64,000 nt of DNA from CAYNWT01 sp964450955 (GTDB lineage Bacteria > Planctomycetota > Planctomycetia > Planctomycetales > Planctomycetaceae), in the NCBI GenBank assembly GCA_964450955.1, contig CAYVFI010000018.1, forward strand, positions 1-64,000, given 5' to 3'. The position numbers and the translations under genes are program-made. Shown in pieces: positions 1-8,602 of the stretch. Positions within the stretch are counted from its first letter, which is position 1; every line of letters begins with the position of its first letter. Under the pieces are notes generated by a model. That model was given only the letters and a program-made list of their open reading frames with translations, was not told the origin of the DNA and did not search any database.

Positions 1-3
1 CAT

Positions 4-34
4 AAAAAAAGCCCCCGGAAATCCCGGAGGCTTC
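4..34 (-). terminator. Rho-independent terminator of the BON-domain gene
   Basis: Read on the minus strand, a GC-rich hairpin (CCTCCGGG, short loop, CCCGGGGG-type return arm with one slip) is followed directly by seven T residues. It lies about 28 nt beyond the TAA stop of the gene at 62-1204, so it most likely ends that transcript. Confidence 0.75.
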
Positions 35-61
35 GTGTCTCTTCTAGTCCGGCTTCACGAC

Positions 62-1204
62 TTACTCGTGGTTGCCCCAGTTCTTCGGCTGCATGAACCA
101 GAACCATTTGTCAGTCTTCTTGTTGAAGCTGAGCTGCCAGTGCCCGTCATCCCATTCCAACTGAGCCTGACGCCACCCAAGTGGTACCTGTGGGTACGGG
201 TAGTAAGGACCAATGTAAGGCCAGGCACTTGCGCTGTACTGTTTTGGGTAGGTAATGGCCGCTGAGTTCGGGTACTGAGCGTAAGAAGGCCAGGCGTAGT
301 CCGGCAGGTTTGGTGAACCGTAGATGGCTGCACCACCACCGCCACCGATTCCACCCATCATTGGAGACGGTCCGCCAGGCATTGCACCCATTGATGGAGC
401 GCCCATCGGCATGCCGCCCATTGGTGGGCCAGGCATTCCTGGAGCCGCCATTGGTGGCGGGCCAGTCATTGCTGGGGCAGCACTATTTGCATCGTAGGCG
501 GTTCGTCGAATTGGAGGCCCGGCAATCTGCAGCTGGTTCGAAACCTGGCGAACGCCGGAAACCTGACTGGTAATCTGCTGAGCCATGGCTCGCTGTTGTG
601 GCGTTCCAACGCTACCCGCCAGAACAGCTGTGCCGTCCTGGAATCGAATATCCACGTCGTAACCCTGCAGGCCGGCCGATGACAAAGCACTGGCGATGCC
701 CTGAGCCACCTGCTGGTTCGATTGGCCCTGCGGTGCAGCAAACTGTGTTTGCTGCACTGGCTGGCCGCCATTGCCCTGGAAGCTGGCCGACCGAACCGGT
801 GGAGCTTCAGGCGGTGGCGGTGGAGCGACAGTCTTCTGCACAATTGGAGCAGCACCCTGTTCCAATACCTGCAGGCGATTGTCAACTCGCTTTACGCCCT
901 GCAAAGCCTGAACGGCTCGCGATGCGTTGGCCTTGTTAGCGGAATCCTTGACCTTGCCCTGAAGGACAGCAACGCCCTCTTTGAACTCGATCTCGACATC
1001 GTAACCGCGTAGCTGAGCGTTTCGCAGTGCGCCTGCGATCTGTTCAGCCATCTGCTGGTTGTAACTCGCACTTTGCTGTGGGGCTTGAGAAGCATACCGT
1101 CCGGCAACTGCTCGCTGTCCTACAAACTGGGACTGGGCATTAGCCACGGCGGAACTGCCCGCCATGATTCCCAGTGCCAACATCCATCTTCCATACTTTC
1201 GCAT
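62..1204 (-). CDS. Secreted protein with two BON domains
   Basis: The 380-residue product begins with a signal peptide (MRKYGRWMLALGIMAGSSAV, cleavage near ANAQ). Two BON-type modules follow at about residues 45-115 and 160-230. Each has the pattern of a helix, 'GYDVxIxFxxGxAVLxGxV', another helix, and 'VxxVxNxLQV'. A Pro/Met/Gly-rich linker (about 255-300) and a Tyr/Trp-rich tail come next. BON domains (as in OsmY) bind phospholipid or envelope components in the periplasm. The longer reading frame starts at 1261, but the ATG at 1204 has GAGGAGAG a few bases upstream and begins a proper signal peptide, so I chose it. The function beyond envelope association is unknown. The gene stands alone with its own terminator. 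Confidence 0.8.
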   Translation of the reverse strand: MRKYGRWMLALGIMAGSSAVANAQSQFVGQRAVAGRYASQAPQQSASYNQQMAEQIAGALRNAQLRGYDVEIEFKEGVAVLQGKVKDSANKANASRAVQALQGVKRVDNRLQVLEQGAAPIVQKTVAPPPPPEAPPVRSASFQGNGGQPVQQTQFAAPQGQSNQQVAQGIASALSSAGLQGYDVDIRFQDGTAVLAGSVGTPQQRAMAQQITSQVSGVRQVSNQLQIAGPPIRRTAYDANSAAPAMTGPPPMAAPGMPGPPMGGMPMGAPSMGAMPGGPSPMMGGIGGGGGAAIYGSPNLPDYAWPSYAQYPNSAAITYPKQYSASAWPYIGPYYPYPQVPLGWRQAQLEWDDGHWQLSFNKKTDKWFWFMQPKNWGNHE

Positions 1205-1555
1205 GATACTCTCCTCATCCTTCTGGAGTTGGCCGCTGTGATCAGCGATGCCCCACCTCAAACCGCTGTGTTAGTTGAACCTGTTCGCGAACATTCGCGC
1301 AGTTGTGGTTCCTTGAGTGGGTGATCGGCCAGTGTGATCCGATTGGATAAACTATTCTGGTTATTTCGGTGCTAGCGGTGATCGGAAGTGCGGCCGAACG
1401 CCGTAAGACCTTGCAAGCGAACAACTTCAGTGCCGTCAAATCCTGTCATGCGGCAGTTTCTGCCGGCTTGTAATGGTTCTCGCTGATTGCCGGGCCTTCA
1501 CTCGTCAGGTAACCTGACACAGCCACGCGATGCTTCTCAGGCCAGCGACCCTCCA
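1205..1555. other. Intergenic region between divergent genes
   Basis: About 350 bp separate the divergent BON-domain and alcohol dehydrogenase genes. It should hold both promoters, but I could not identify a convincing -35/-10 pair or operator. No small ORF with a good ribosome-binding site is visible. Confidence 0.5.
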
Positions 1556-2725
1556 ATGCACCCTTCTATTGTAGTTGCTTCTTCACAAGTACTTTCCGAC
1601 TTCGATTATCAGCCGCTTACCCGCGTGGTCTTCGGTGCTGGAACCATCAGCCAACTTGGCGATCTTGCCAGGACCTACGGTGCAAACCGAGTCTTGTTGG
1701 TGACTGATCACGGTCTGGAGGAAGTCGGGCACGCCGATCGCGGCCGAGAAGTCCTGGAAGCGGCCGGCCTAACGGTTGCCGTCTTCGACGATGTGCATCC
1801 CAACCCCACGACCCACGACGTCGAATCCTGCGTCCGATTTGCTAAAGAGAACAACGTCGACTTCATCGTTGGTCTGGGCGGTGGCAGCAGCATGGACTGC
1901 GCGAAGGGAGCCAACTTTCTGCTGACCAACGGCGGAAAGATGAGCGACTATAAAGGCGTAGGTCTGGCCACGAAGCCCATGTTGCCCATGATCGCAGTTC
2001 CGACGACGGCTGGAACCGGTAGCGAGGCCCAGTCGTTTGCATTGATCTCTGACCCGGACACGCACATGAAGATGGCGTGCGGCGACAAGAAGGCATCCTG
2101 CAAAGTCGCGATTCTGGACCCAAGCCTGACCACCACGATGCCCATCGCTGTTGCTGCAGCAACCGGTATCGATGCCGTGACACATGCCGTTGAGAGCTTC
2201 GTGTGTACCCGGCGCAATCCGGTTTCGCAGTTGTTTAGCCGCCAGGCATGGCAACTCCTGAGCTCAGCATTACCTGCGATATTTTCCGGATCAGACCGTA
2301 TCGATGCTCGCGGTGCGGTTCTCCTGGGAGCACACCTTGCCGGCGCTGCCATTGAGAATTCAATGCTGGGCGCGGCTCACGCATTGGCAAATCCACTCAC
2401 CGCTCACTTTGGTCTGACGCACGGCTATGCCGTGGGCCTCATGCTGCCACACGTAATTCGTTTCAATGCAGAAGTAGCTGGTGATGCGTATTCGTTGTTG
2501 GCCGCAGATGTTGGGCGAAATGGCTCGGACGGCCTGGCGGACCACATCACTGAGTTGCTGGGGCTTATGCAATTGCCGCTGTCGCTGTCAGAAACCAAAG
2601 GCTTTGACGCTTCGCTTATTCCTGTTTTGGCAGAAGAAGCAACTCAGCAGTGGACAGGCCAGTTCAATCCGCGAAAAATCGACGAGGCGGATCTGTTTGC
2701 CGAACTCTACACCAAGGCAGTTTAG
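1556..2725 (+). CDS. Iron-containing alcohol dehydrogenase
   Basis: A 389-residue group III (Fe-dependent) alcohol dehydrogenase, predicted to interconvert alcohols and aldehydes with NAD(P)H in the cytoplasm. The N-terminal dinucleotide-binding half carries GGGSSMD at 108-114. The metal-binding half has IDAVTHA (Asp206, His210), AAHALAN (His275) and THGYAVGLMLPHV (His289), matching the Asp/His/His/His ligands of the family. The length is typical. The frame is open from 1487, but homologues begin near the Met at 1556, just before the conserved 'YQPLTRVVFGAG' segment. No strong Shine-Dalgarno is seen for either start. The substrate cannot be told from the sequence. The gene lies 83 bp upstream of a secreted propeller protein and need not be functionally linked to it. 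Confidence 0.88.
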   Translation: MHPSIVVASSQVLSDFDYQPLTRVVFGAGTISQLGDLARTYGANRVLLVTDHGLEEVGHADRGREVLEAAGLTVAVFDDVHPNPTTHDVESCVRFAKENNVDFIVGLGGGSSMDCAKGANFLLTNGGKMSDYKGVGLATKPMLPMIAVPTTAGTGSEAQSFALISDPDTHMKMACGDKKASCKVAILDPSLTTTMPIAVAAATGIDAVTHAVESFVCTRRNPVSQLFSRQAWQLLSSALPAIFSGSDRIDARGAVLLGAHLAGAAIENSMLGAAHALANPLTAHFGLTHGYAVGLMLPHVIRFNAEVAGDAYSLLAADVGRNGSDGLADHITELLGLMQLPLSLSETKGFDASLIPVLAEEATQQWTGQFNPRKIDEADLFAELYTKAV

Positions 2726-2808
2726 TTGTCGCGATCACGGGCGGTTTCCCGTTCGGTCGCGACAGAAGTTCGAAGCCTGACAAAGACACTACTTAGCGGG
2801 AGTCTCGT

Positions 2809-3984
2809 GTGAAGACCTTGTTTCTTGCGATCATTGCAGTCACATCCACCACAGCAGTTCTGGCTCAGGAAACGGTTCCGAAATCCAGTTGGGCATCGTT
2901 CCGCAACGGAAACGAACAACGTGGAGTCGCCCGCACGACGCTAACCGAAAAGCCTGAACTGCTTTGGGAACTCAAGTCGCCCGATGGTTGGCTGTCCTCA
3001 GCGGCAATCGTGGACGGCCGGGTCTACGCTCCCGCGTTGGAAGGATACGTTTATTGCCTGGATCTTCGAACCGGAAAAGAAATCTGGAAGTATCGATCAA
3101 TCGATAACCCGGACCCCAAAAAGTTTGCAGCGGGATTCAAAGCTGCCCCGCGAGTCACCAGGGACACTGTTTACGTCGGCGATGAAGATGGATTCTTCCA
3201 CGCTATCGATCGTAAGACGGGCAAGAAAAAGTGGGTCTTCGAAACCAAAGGAGAAATCGCCGGCTGTGCAGCCGTGGTCGGTGAGAACCTTTTGGTTCCG
3301 TCCCACGATGCCTCGTTGTATTGCCTCGACCCCAAAGGAAGCCAGGTTTGGAACTTCGAAACACAGGACCGCGTCAACTGTTCGCCCGCACTGGCTGACA
3401 ACTTTACATTTGTCGCCGGCTGCGACGAACACCTGCGCGTCATCGACATTAAGAAGGGCGAAGAGACACTCGACATTCCACTGGGTAGTTATCTCATCGC
3501 GTCACCCGCACTGCACGGCGATGTGCTTTACGTTGGAACCTACACGGGTGAAGTGGTTGCCGTGAACTGGAAGACCGGCAAGTTCGTTTGGCGTTACAAA
3601 GGTAAACGAGAACTGGAAATCCACGCCTCCGCCGCTGTCACTGACGAACTGGTTCTGGTCGGCGGTCACGACAAGATCATGCACTGCATCGATCGAAAGT
3701 CAGGCAAGCCACGCTGGACGTTCCCAACAAACGCTCGCATCAACAGCTCACCGGCCGTTGTCGATAAACGTGTCTTCTTTGGCTCCGACGATGGCAACAT
3801 CTACGGACTCTCACTCAAGGACGGAAAGGAAGTCTGGAAGTTTACCGCTGGCAAGGACATTTCAGCCGGCATGGCGATCGGAGACGGCTGCATGGTCGTC
3901 GGTTCCGCTGGCAGCAACGGCCGCTTGTATTGCTTCGGAACCAAGTCCCCGAAGGACAAGAAAAAGGGAAGCCAAGGCAAGTAG
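2809..3984 (+). CDS. Secreted PQQ-like beta-propeller protein
   Basis: The 391-residue product starts with a clear signal peptide (about 20 residues, ending in VLAQ). The rest is a run of about seven blades, each with the signature 'VYxGxxDGxxxxIDxKTGKxxWxF' typical of PQQ-binding-like (BamB/quinoprotein-type) propellers. Examples are near residues 65-90, 120-145, 170-190, 250-275 and 290-340. The last 15 residues are Lys-rich. No catalytic quinoprotein residues or cytochrome domain are evident, so it is more likely a scaffold or binding protein in the periplasm than a dehydrogenase. This architecture is very common in planctomycetes. The start codon is GTG at 2809 with GGGAG nearby. Confidence 0.8.
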   Translation: MKTLFLAIIAVTSTTAVLAQETVPKSSWASFRNGNEQRGVARTTLTEKPELLWELKSPDGWLSSAAIVDGRVYAPALEGYVYCLDLRTGKEIWKYRSIDNPDPKKFAAGFKAAPRVTRDTVYVGDEDGFFHAIDRKTGKKKWVFETKGEIAGCAAVVGENLLVPSHDASLYCLDPKGSQVWNFETQDRVNCSPALADNFTFVAGCDEHLRVIDIKKGEETLDIPLGSYLIASPALHGDVLYVGTYTGEVVAVNWKTGKFVWRYKGKRELEIHASAAVTDELVLVGGHDKIMHCIDRKSGKPRWTFPTNARINSSPAVVDKRVFFGSDDGNIYGLSLKDGKEVWKFTAGKDISAGMAIGDGCMVVGSAGSNGRLYCFGTKSPKDKKKGSQGK

Positions 3985-4066
3985 GTCGGGTAAGACAGCG
4001 ACAACCGTTCTTGATTCCAACCGGCCAATTCCAGCCAACCACGTCGGCTGGCCTCCATCACTGGCC

Positions 4067-4717
4067 TCACTCGCTCCAGCGATGCATGAGCGAGTGCTCA
4101 ACGCCCAACTGATCGCAAATTCTCGCGACCACGAAATCGACAAGGTCCATCATCGACTTCGGCTGATGATAATACCCCGGCATGGCGGGCAGCACCGTCG
4201 CGCCAACTTCGGCCAGCTTCGTCATGTTAGCCAGATGAATCGCGCTGAGCGGAGTTTCGCGCGGTACCAGAACCAGCTTGCGGCGTTCTTTGATATGCAC
4301 ATCCGCCGCCCGATGAATCAGGTTGACCGAAAGCCCGCTTGCAATCGCGCCCAGTGACCCCAGTGAACACGGGCAAATCACCATGCCGTCCGTCAGAAAC
4401 GAACCGCTGGCCATACCCGCGTTGAAGTCCATGTTGTGGTGGTACTTCAACAGCGACGCATCCAACCCATCAACAACCGGAAACCCCAGTGCCTGCAGTC
4501 GTTCAGAACCCGCAACCATCTCGTCAGTGACGATCAACGACTCCGGCTTCAGGCCCTTGACGCTGACTGTGAGTCCGAGTTCTTCTCGAAGAACCTGCGT
4601 CGCTGCGCCGCTAACTGTCAGATGAACTTCTACGTCGCTGCCGAGTAGAACCTGCAGCAAGCGGACCGCGTACGCAGAACCGCTTGCTCCTGTCATCGCT
4701 ACTACGATTCGCCGCAT
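4067..4717 (-). CDS. ubiX: Flavin prenyltransferase UbiX
   Basis: This 216-residue protein makes prenylated FMN from FMN and dimethylallyl phosphate, the cofactor of UbiD-type decarboxylases. The N-terminal 'VVAMTGASGSAYAVRLL' is the FMN-binding GASG loop. 'CPCSLGSLGAIASGLSVNLIHRAADV' and 'LVPRETPLSAIHLANM' are hallmark UbiX segments (the RETPLS motif contacts the prenyl phosphate), and the C-terminal 'MPGYYHQPKSMMDLVDFVVARI' also fits. The length is standard. It lies 73 bp downstream of fabI on the same strand and may be co-transcribed. No ubiD partner is present in this window. The pathway served may be menaquinone/futalosine or aromatic decarboxylation; I cannot tell which. Confidence 0.93.
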   Translation of the reverse strand: MRRIVVAMTGASGSAYAVRLLQVLLGSDVEVHLTVSGAATQVLREELGLTVSVKGLKPESLIVTDEMVAGSERLQALGFPVVDGLDASLLKYHHNMDFNAGMASGSFLTDGMVICPCSLGSLGAIASGLSVNLIHRAADVHIKERRKLVLVPRETPLSAIHLANMTKLAEVGATVLPAMPGYYHQPKSMMDLVDFVVARICDQLGVEHSLMHRWSE

Positions 4718-4790
4718 GCCGTCTCCAACTTCGAGTGACTAAGTATAGCTCACTCTGCGGCGCTGGCTCGACATTTAACACGCCACCGGT

Positions 4791-5609
4791 TCACTCAGGC
4801 AGCAAATCCAACATCCGACCAGGCGAACCCATACTGTTGTAACCAGCATCCACATGCATGATCTCAGCAGTGATGCCATTCGACATATCCGACAGCAGAA
4901 ACGCGCCCGTCTTGCCAACTTCTTCATGCGTAATGTTGCGGCCCAGCGGTGCGATGTGCTGATAGACGGCTTCCATCCCTTTGGAATCGACAGCCGATGC
5001 GGCCAATGTCTTCAACGGCCCGGCACTAATCGCGTTGACTCGAATTCCTTTTGGCCCCAGATCGTAGGCTGCGTACCGAACACACGCTTCCAGAGCCGCT
5101 TTGCACACGCCCATCATGTTGTAACCCGGAACGATTTTTTCACTGCCAAAATAGCTCATCGTCAGAATGGCACCGGGATCGTTCAAAATTCCCTGAGCCG
5201 CGTTCGCCACGGCCAGCAAACTGTACGCACTGATTTCCATCGCCATCTTGAACCCTTCACGGCTGGATTCAACAGTCGGGCACTTCAGGTCATCCACCAT
5301 GGCAAACGCGATTGAGTGCAATACAAAATCAATCGAACCGAACTCGTCCTTCGCCTTTGTCATCACGGCGGCGATGTCGTCATCTGACGATGCATTCATC
5401 GGGACCAGGAACTTCGCGTTCTCATGACCATCGATGCACTTGAAGACCCGGCGGTGGTTCTTCTTGCGTGTGTCGTCGGGGCGGTCTGGAAGATGAGTGA
5501 ACCCACACTGCCCGCCCTGGTTCATGATTTCCTGAGCAATCGCCCACGCGATCGAACGATCGTTGGCAACGCCCAGAATCAGCCCCTTCTTCCCCTCAAA
5601 CAAACCCAT
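4791..5609 (-). CDS. fabI: Enoyl-ACP reductase (NADH), FabI
   Basis: A 272-residue short-chain dehydrogenase catalysing the last reduction of each fatty-acid elongation cycle. The N-terminal 'GKKGLILGVANDRSIAWAIA' is the FabI version of the NAD-binding loop. Active-site residues fall in 'MSYFGSEKIVPGYNMMGVCKAA' (Tyr153, Tyr163, Lys170), spaced as in E. coli FabI (Tyr146/Tyr156/Lys163), followed by 'VRVNAISAGP'-type and 'LAASA' segments. The start can be read as GTG at 5612 or ATG at 5609. GGAGA lies 8 nt before the ATG, which I prefer. It is about seven residues longer than the E. coli protein in the first 70 residues (an 'RKKNHRR' stretch). ubiX follows on the same strand. Confidence 0.95.
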   Translation of the reverse strand: MGLFEGKKGLILGVANDRSIAWAIAQEIMNQGGQCGFTHLPDRPDDTRKKNHRRVFKCIDGHENAKFLVPMNASSDDDIAAVMTKAKDEFGSIDFVLHSIAFAMVDDLKCPTVESSREGFKMAMEISAYSLLAVANAAQGILNDPGAILTMSYFGSEKIVPGYNMMGVCKAALEACVRYAAYDLGPKGIRVNAISAGPLKTLAASAVDSKGMEAVYQHIAPLGRNITHEEVGKTGAFLLSDMSNGITAEIMHVDAGYNSMGSPGRMLDLLPE

Positions 5610-5820
5610 CACTGTGTCTCCGATTGTGCAATGCCGGCCACCAATGGCCAGGCAGTCAAAGTCGGAAGGAGTGTAGCACGAACCAATCCGCCGGGCACAC
5701 GAACCAGCGTCTTATCAGGGTTCGGACTGCACTCACGTGGGGACTTCGAAGTGAAGCCTCCATAGGCAGGCAGCGAGTTTCGACCGCTGCCTTCGTGAGG
5801 ATATTCAGACCCCCGCCGTA

Positions 5821-8406
5821 CTACTTGTTGCGGCGGCTGCGGCTTGAGCTCTTCGATGAACCGCCTGAACGGGACGAACCACTACGAGATGATGAAGATG
5901 AACTCCGACTGCGCGACGATGATGATCGAGCACTCGATGAGTTGCTACGCGACCGAGATGACAGTGACGAAGACGATCGACTGTTGCTGGAGCTGGACCG
6001 AGATCGTAACGATGACGGACTGGACGATCGACTTCGACTACTGCTGCTCCGCGACGAACGTGAAGAAGACGGCGGAGTAGAAGACTGACGCCGCGTTGAC
6101 GAAGACGAACTTCGTGACGAACCAGAACGGCTGGAAATTGGAGGTGTCGATCGACTGCGGGTCGATGATGAACTTGATCGAGACGAAGTAGAACCGAGGT
6201 TCGAACGTGATCGAATCGACGGTGACGAAGACGATCGACTGCTGCTGGAGCTGGACCGAGATCGGGATGATGATGGCGGACTGGTCGATCGAGTCCGGCT
6301 ACTGTTGCTGCTGCTTCGAGATGAACGCGATGAAATTGGCGGCGTAGAAGACTTACGTTGTGTTGCCGAAGACGTGCTTCGAGCCGAACTTGACCGACTG
6401 GAAATCGGAGCGGTCGATTTGTTGCGAGTCGATGATGGACTCGTTCGCGATGAAGTAGAACCAACGTTCGAACGCGATCGAGTTGAAGGCGTACTTGTAG
6501 AACGCGTCCGGTTTGATGAACCCAACCGACTGCGTGATGAATTGCGGCTGCTCGCCGTCGTACCGCGCGTTCCGGTCTCAGATCCGTTTTCTGATCGAGA
6601 ATTGACTTTCGTCTGCGAGGCCGGTGTCCTGGTCCGTGAACTAATTGCGTTCCGGGATTTGGTCGCCGAGGTGGTCGCGGCAGACCGCGTGCGGGACAAA
6701 GATGGGTTCGAAGACGAAGCCGCCTTGCCGGGCGACTGAGATCGAATCACAACACCATTCTTCAACGTTGTCTTTGTACGGCCAGTACGTGTATCGGGCA
6801 GCTTAGGACCAACAGCCGGTCGATGCTTAACCTTGTCCTGAATCTTCACGATACCGTCCGGCAACTGCGTCTTGCGACGTGAACTACTGGTTGAAGAATT
6901 ACGCCCGGACGACGTGTTCGATCGGCCTCGATTCGAACCAGACTGACTAAGAGAACGATTAATCTGACCGCCAGGTTTGTTGCCACTACGAACCGTGGTT
7001 CGCGAACGTTCGCTGACGGAAGACCGGCCCTGTGGCTTTCGGTCGCGGAATATGTCGGTTCGCTGCCGACCACCGACCGATGTATTTGTTCGAGCCAATC
7101 CGCGCTGCAGCACTTTGCTGGTGCTGACCACAGATTCGCGCTTCGCACGCTGCTTCGCCACGGTTCGAATCACCTGAGATCGTTCGCGTTCGCGGCGAAT
7201 CTGCTGAGCATTGATCTTCTGAAATCGGAGACCAGTGTTTCGTCCCGCTGCCAGCGAACCACCAATCAGGCCACGTGAACCGCCGCGGATACCGCGACTT
7301 CCCAACGCGAGATCACGTAGGTTCACACCGATGTTGACGTAATTCGAAAACGGGCGGTTTCGGTTTTGACGTGCAAACAGTCGCTGACTGGCGAACGTTC
7401 GACGCGGGCGAAATCCACGGTTGCTGGTGAAATACCGGTTCCAGCCTCCCAGTCGAAGTGCCAGGTTAATCCCGTTGCGAGCGTAACGAGCTCGACTGTA
7501 AGCAAACAGCGGACAGTAACCAAAGCGGCCTGTGTGGAAGTTTGCGTACGAGTAAATCCGGCCGGTGCTACAGGCGTCGTACCAGTCGCCGAAGCAGTAC
7601 GTGCGCCAGCGTGGTCGGACAAACAAGTGCATGGTCAGCACCGATGGCTGAATCGCACACGTCGGTTGGTAGACATATTGTGGCGGGCAGGGATCCGCAA
7701 ATCGAACCGGTGCGAACAACTGACCACGCGAGGCCAACTGGTAATCCCAGTGACCCGGGACGAAGCAACAACCGTGAGGCGTTGCCACCCAACGCGACGG
7801 AATCCAAACCCAGTCTTCACGTAGCGGCTGCCAATAACCAGCATGCCACTGATAGCCGGTGTCCCAGTGACCAGGGTTCCAGAAGTGTTCGTCAGAAGGA
7901 GCCGGCATGGTTGGACCGTTGTCTAACGAAATCGGTGGAGCTTCCTGGTAGACAAGTTGATCCGGCTGCTGGCTGGTGAAGAAACCCGACACCCATTGGA
8001 AGCCACCGTCGGCTTCCGTCCAATAACCGGCAACCCACTGTTGCTCAGGAGGAACCGCACGCCAGACACCACTCACCCAAAGGTAGTCGGAAGCGTCTTC
8101 GTCCCACCACCAATAACCCGGGATCCAAACAATGTTGTCACCCTCTGGCTTGTACTCGGGCGGAATCTCATCAATCGCTTCGGGTGGCGCTTGAGCAACC
8201 AAAATACCCAGCGATGGGTTCGAATTAATCTGCTCAGCAAACGCTTCATGAACCGGACCACGCGTCAGCGCCTCGGGCTGAAATGGTTCCGCAATTCCAT
8301 CCTGCCCAAACGCCGGAGATTCCGGCAGCGGTGGAATGTCCAACTGTGCAAAGCCAGGTGAGCACAGCAGAGCAAAACAGCAGGTTGTTAGTAGCGTGCG
8401 AGCCAT
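5821..8406 (-). CDS. Secreted YXWGXW-repeat protein with a giant Arg/Ser tail
   Basis: The 861-residue product has a signal peptide (ending near GFAQ). A Trp-rich section at about residues 90-225 contains at least six 'W-[IV]-x-G-[YHF]-[WF]' units (for example VWIPGYWWW, LWVSGVW, QWVAGYW, FWNPGHW), which is the YXWGXW repeat known from planctomycete proteomes. A basic region with Arg and Asn follows. From about residue 400 the composition shifts to Ser/Arg/Thr, and the last 230 or so residues are almost pure SR/SS dipeptides, encoded by degenerate tandem repeats (5838-6530). AAGGAGA lies 6 nt before the second of two adjacent ATGs, favouring 8406. The function is unknown; a cell-surface structural role is my inference. 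Confidence 0.75.
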   Translation of the reverse strand: MARTLLTTCCFALLCSPGFAQLDIPPLPESPAFGQDGIAEPFQPEALTRGPVHEAFAEQINSNPSLGILVAQAPPEAIDEIPPEYKPEGDNIVWIPGYWWWDEDASDYLWVSGVWRAVPPEQQWVAGYWTEADGGFQWVSGFFTSQQPDQLVYQEAPPISLDNGPTMPAPSDEHFWNPGHWDTGYQWHAGYWQPLREDWVWIPSRWVATPHGCCFVPGHWDYQLASRGQLFAPVRFADPCPPQYVYQPTCAIQPSVLTMHLFVRPRWRTYCFGDWYDACSTGRIYSYANFHTGRFGYCPLFAYSRARYARNGINLALRLGGWNRYFTSNRGFRPRRTFASQRLFARQNRNRPFSNYVNIGVNLRDLALGSRGIRGGSRGLIGGSLAAGRNTGLRFQKINAQQIRRERERSQVIRTVAKQRAKRESVVSTSKVLQRGLARTNTSVGGRQRTDIFRDRKPQGRSSVSERSRTTVRSGNKPGGQINRSLSQSGSNRGRSNTSSGRNSSTSSSRRKTQLPDGIVKIQDKVKHRPAVGPKLPDTRTGRTKTTLKNGVVIRSQSPGKAASSSNPSLSRTRSAATTSATKSRNAISSRTRTPASQTKVNSRSENGSETGTRGTTASSRNSSRSRLGSSNRTRSTSTPSTRSRSNVGSTSSRTSPSSTRNKSTAPISSRSSSARSTSSATQRKSSTPPISSRSSRSSSNSSRTRSTSPPSSSRSRSSSSSSRSSSSPSIRSRSNLGSTSSRSSSSSTRSRSTPPISSRSGSSRSSSSSTRRQSSTPPSSSRSSRSSSSRSRSSSPSSLRSRSSSSNSRSSSSLSSRSRSNSSSARSSSSRSRSSSSSSRSGSSRSGGSSKSSSRSRRNK
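5838..6530 (-). repeat. Low-complexity tandem repeats coding Ser/Arg dipeptides
   Basis: Degenerate repeats of short codon blocks (TCG/AGT/AGC with CGT/CGA/CGC) make up the 3' third of the YXWGXW gene. Longer units recur, such as the pair around 5985-6010 and 6239-6265, where the same roughly 25-bp stretch coding SSSSRSR appears twice, and the 'LGSTSSR' unit. The opposite strand carries long open frames rich in Asp, Arg and Leu that are artefacts of this composition. Confidence 0.8.
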
Positions 8407-8602
8407 CATGGTCTCCTTGGTGGATTGTACCGAACCACCAATACTGCAGTAGTGGTACCAATCTCACCCATATTAACATCGACTACGTAACTCATTTGAA
8501 ATTAGACACTTACACCAATAACTAAACTTAGCGCGCGGGGGTGTCCGGGGGCGGGACCGTTTCGAAAGTGCGCCAGTTGTCGTCGATCTGACACACGCTG
8601 GC

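Noticed and set aside
5624..6739. Long plus-strand ORFs rich in Asp, Glu, Arg and Leu opposite the YXWGXW gene
   Set aside because: They are antisense readings of the Ser/Arg repeat codons, lack ribosome-binding sites and show no known domain.
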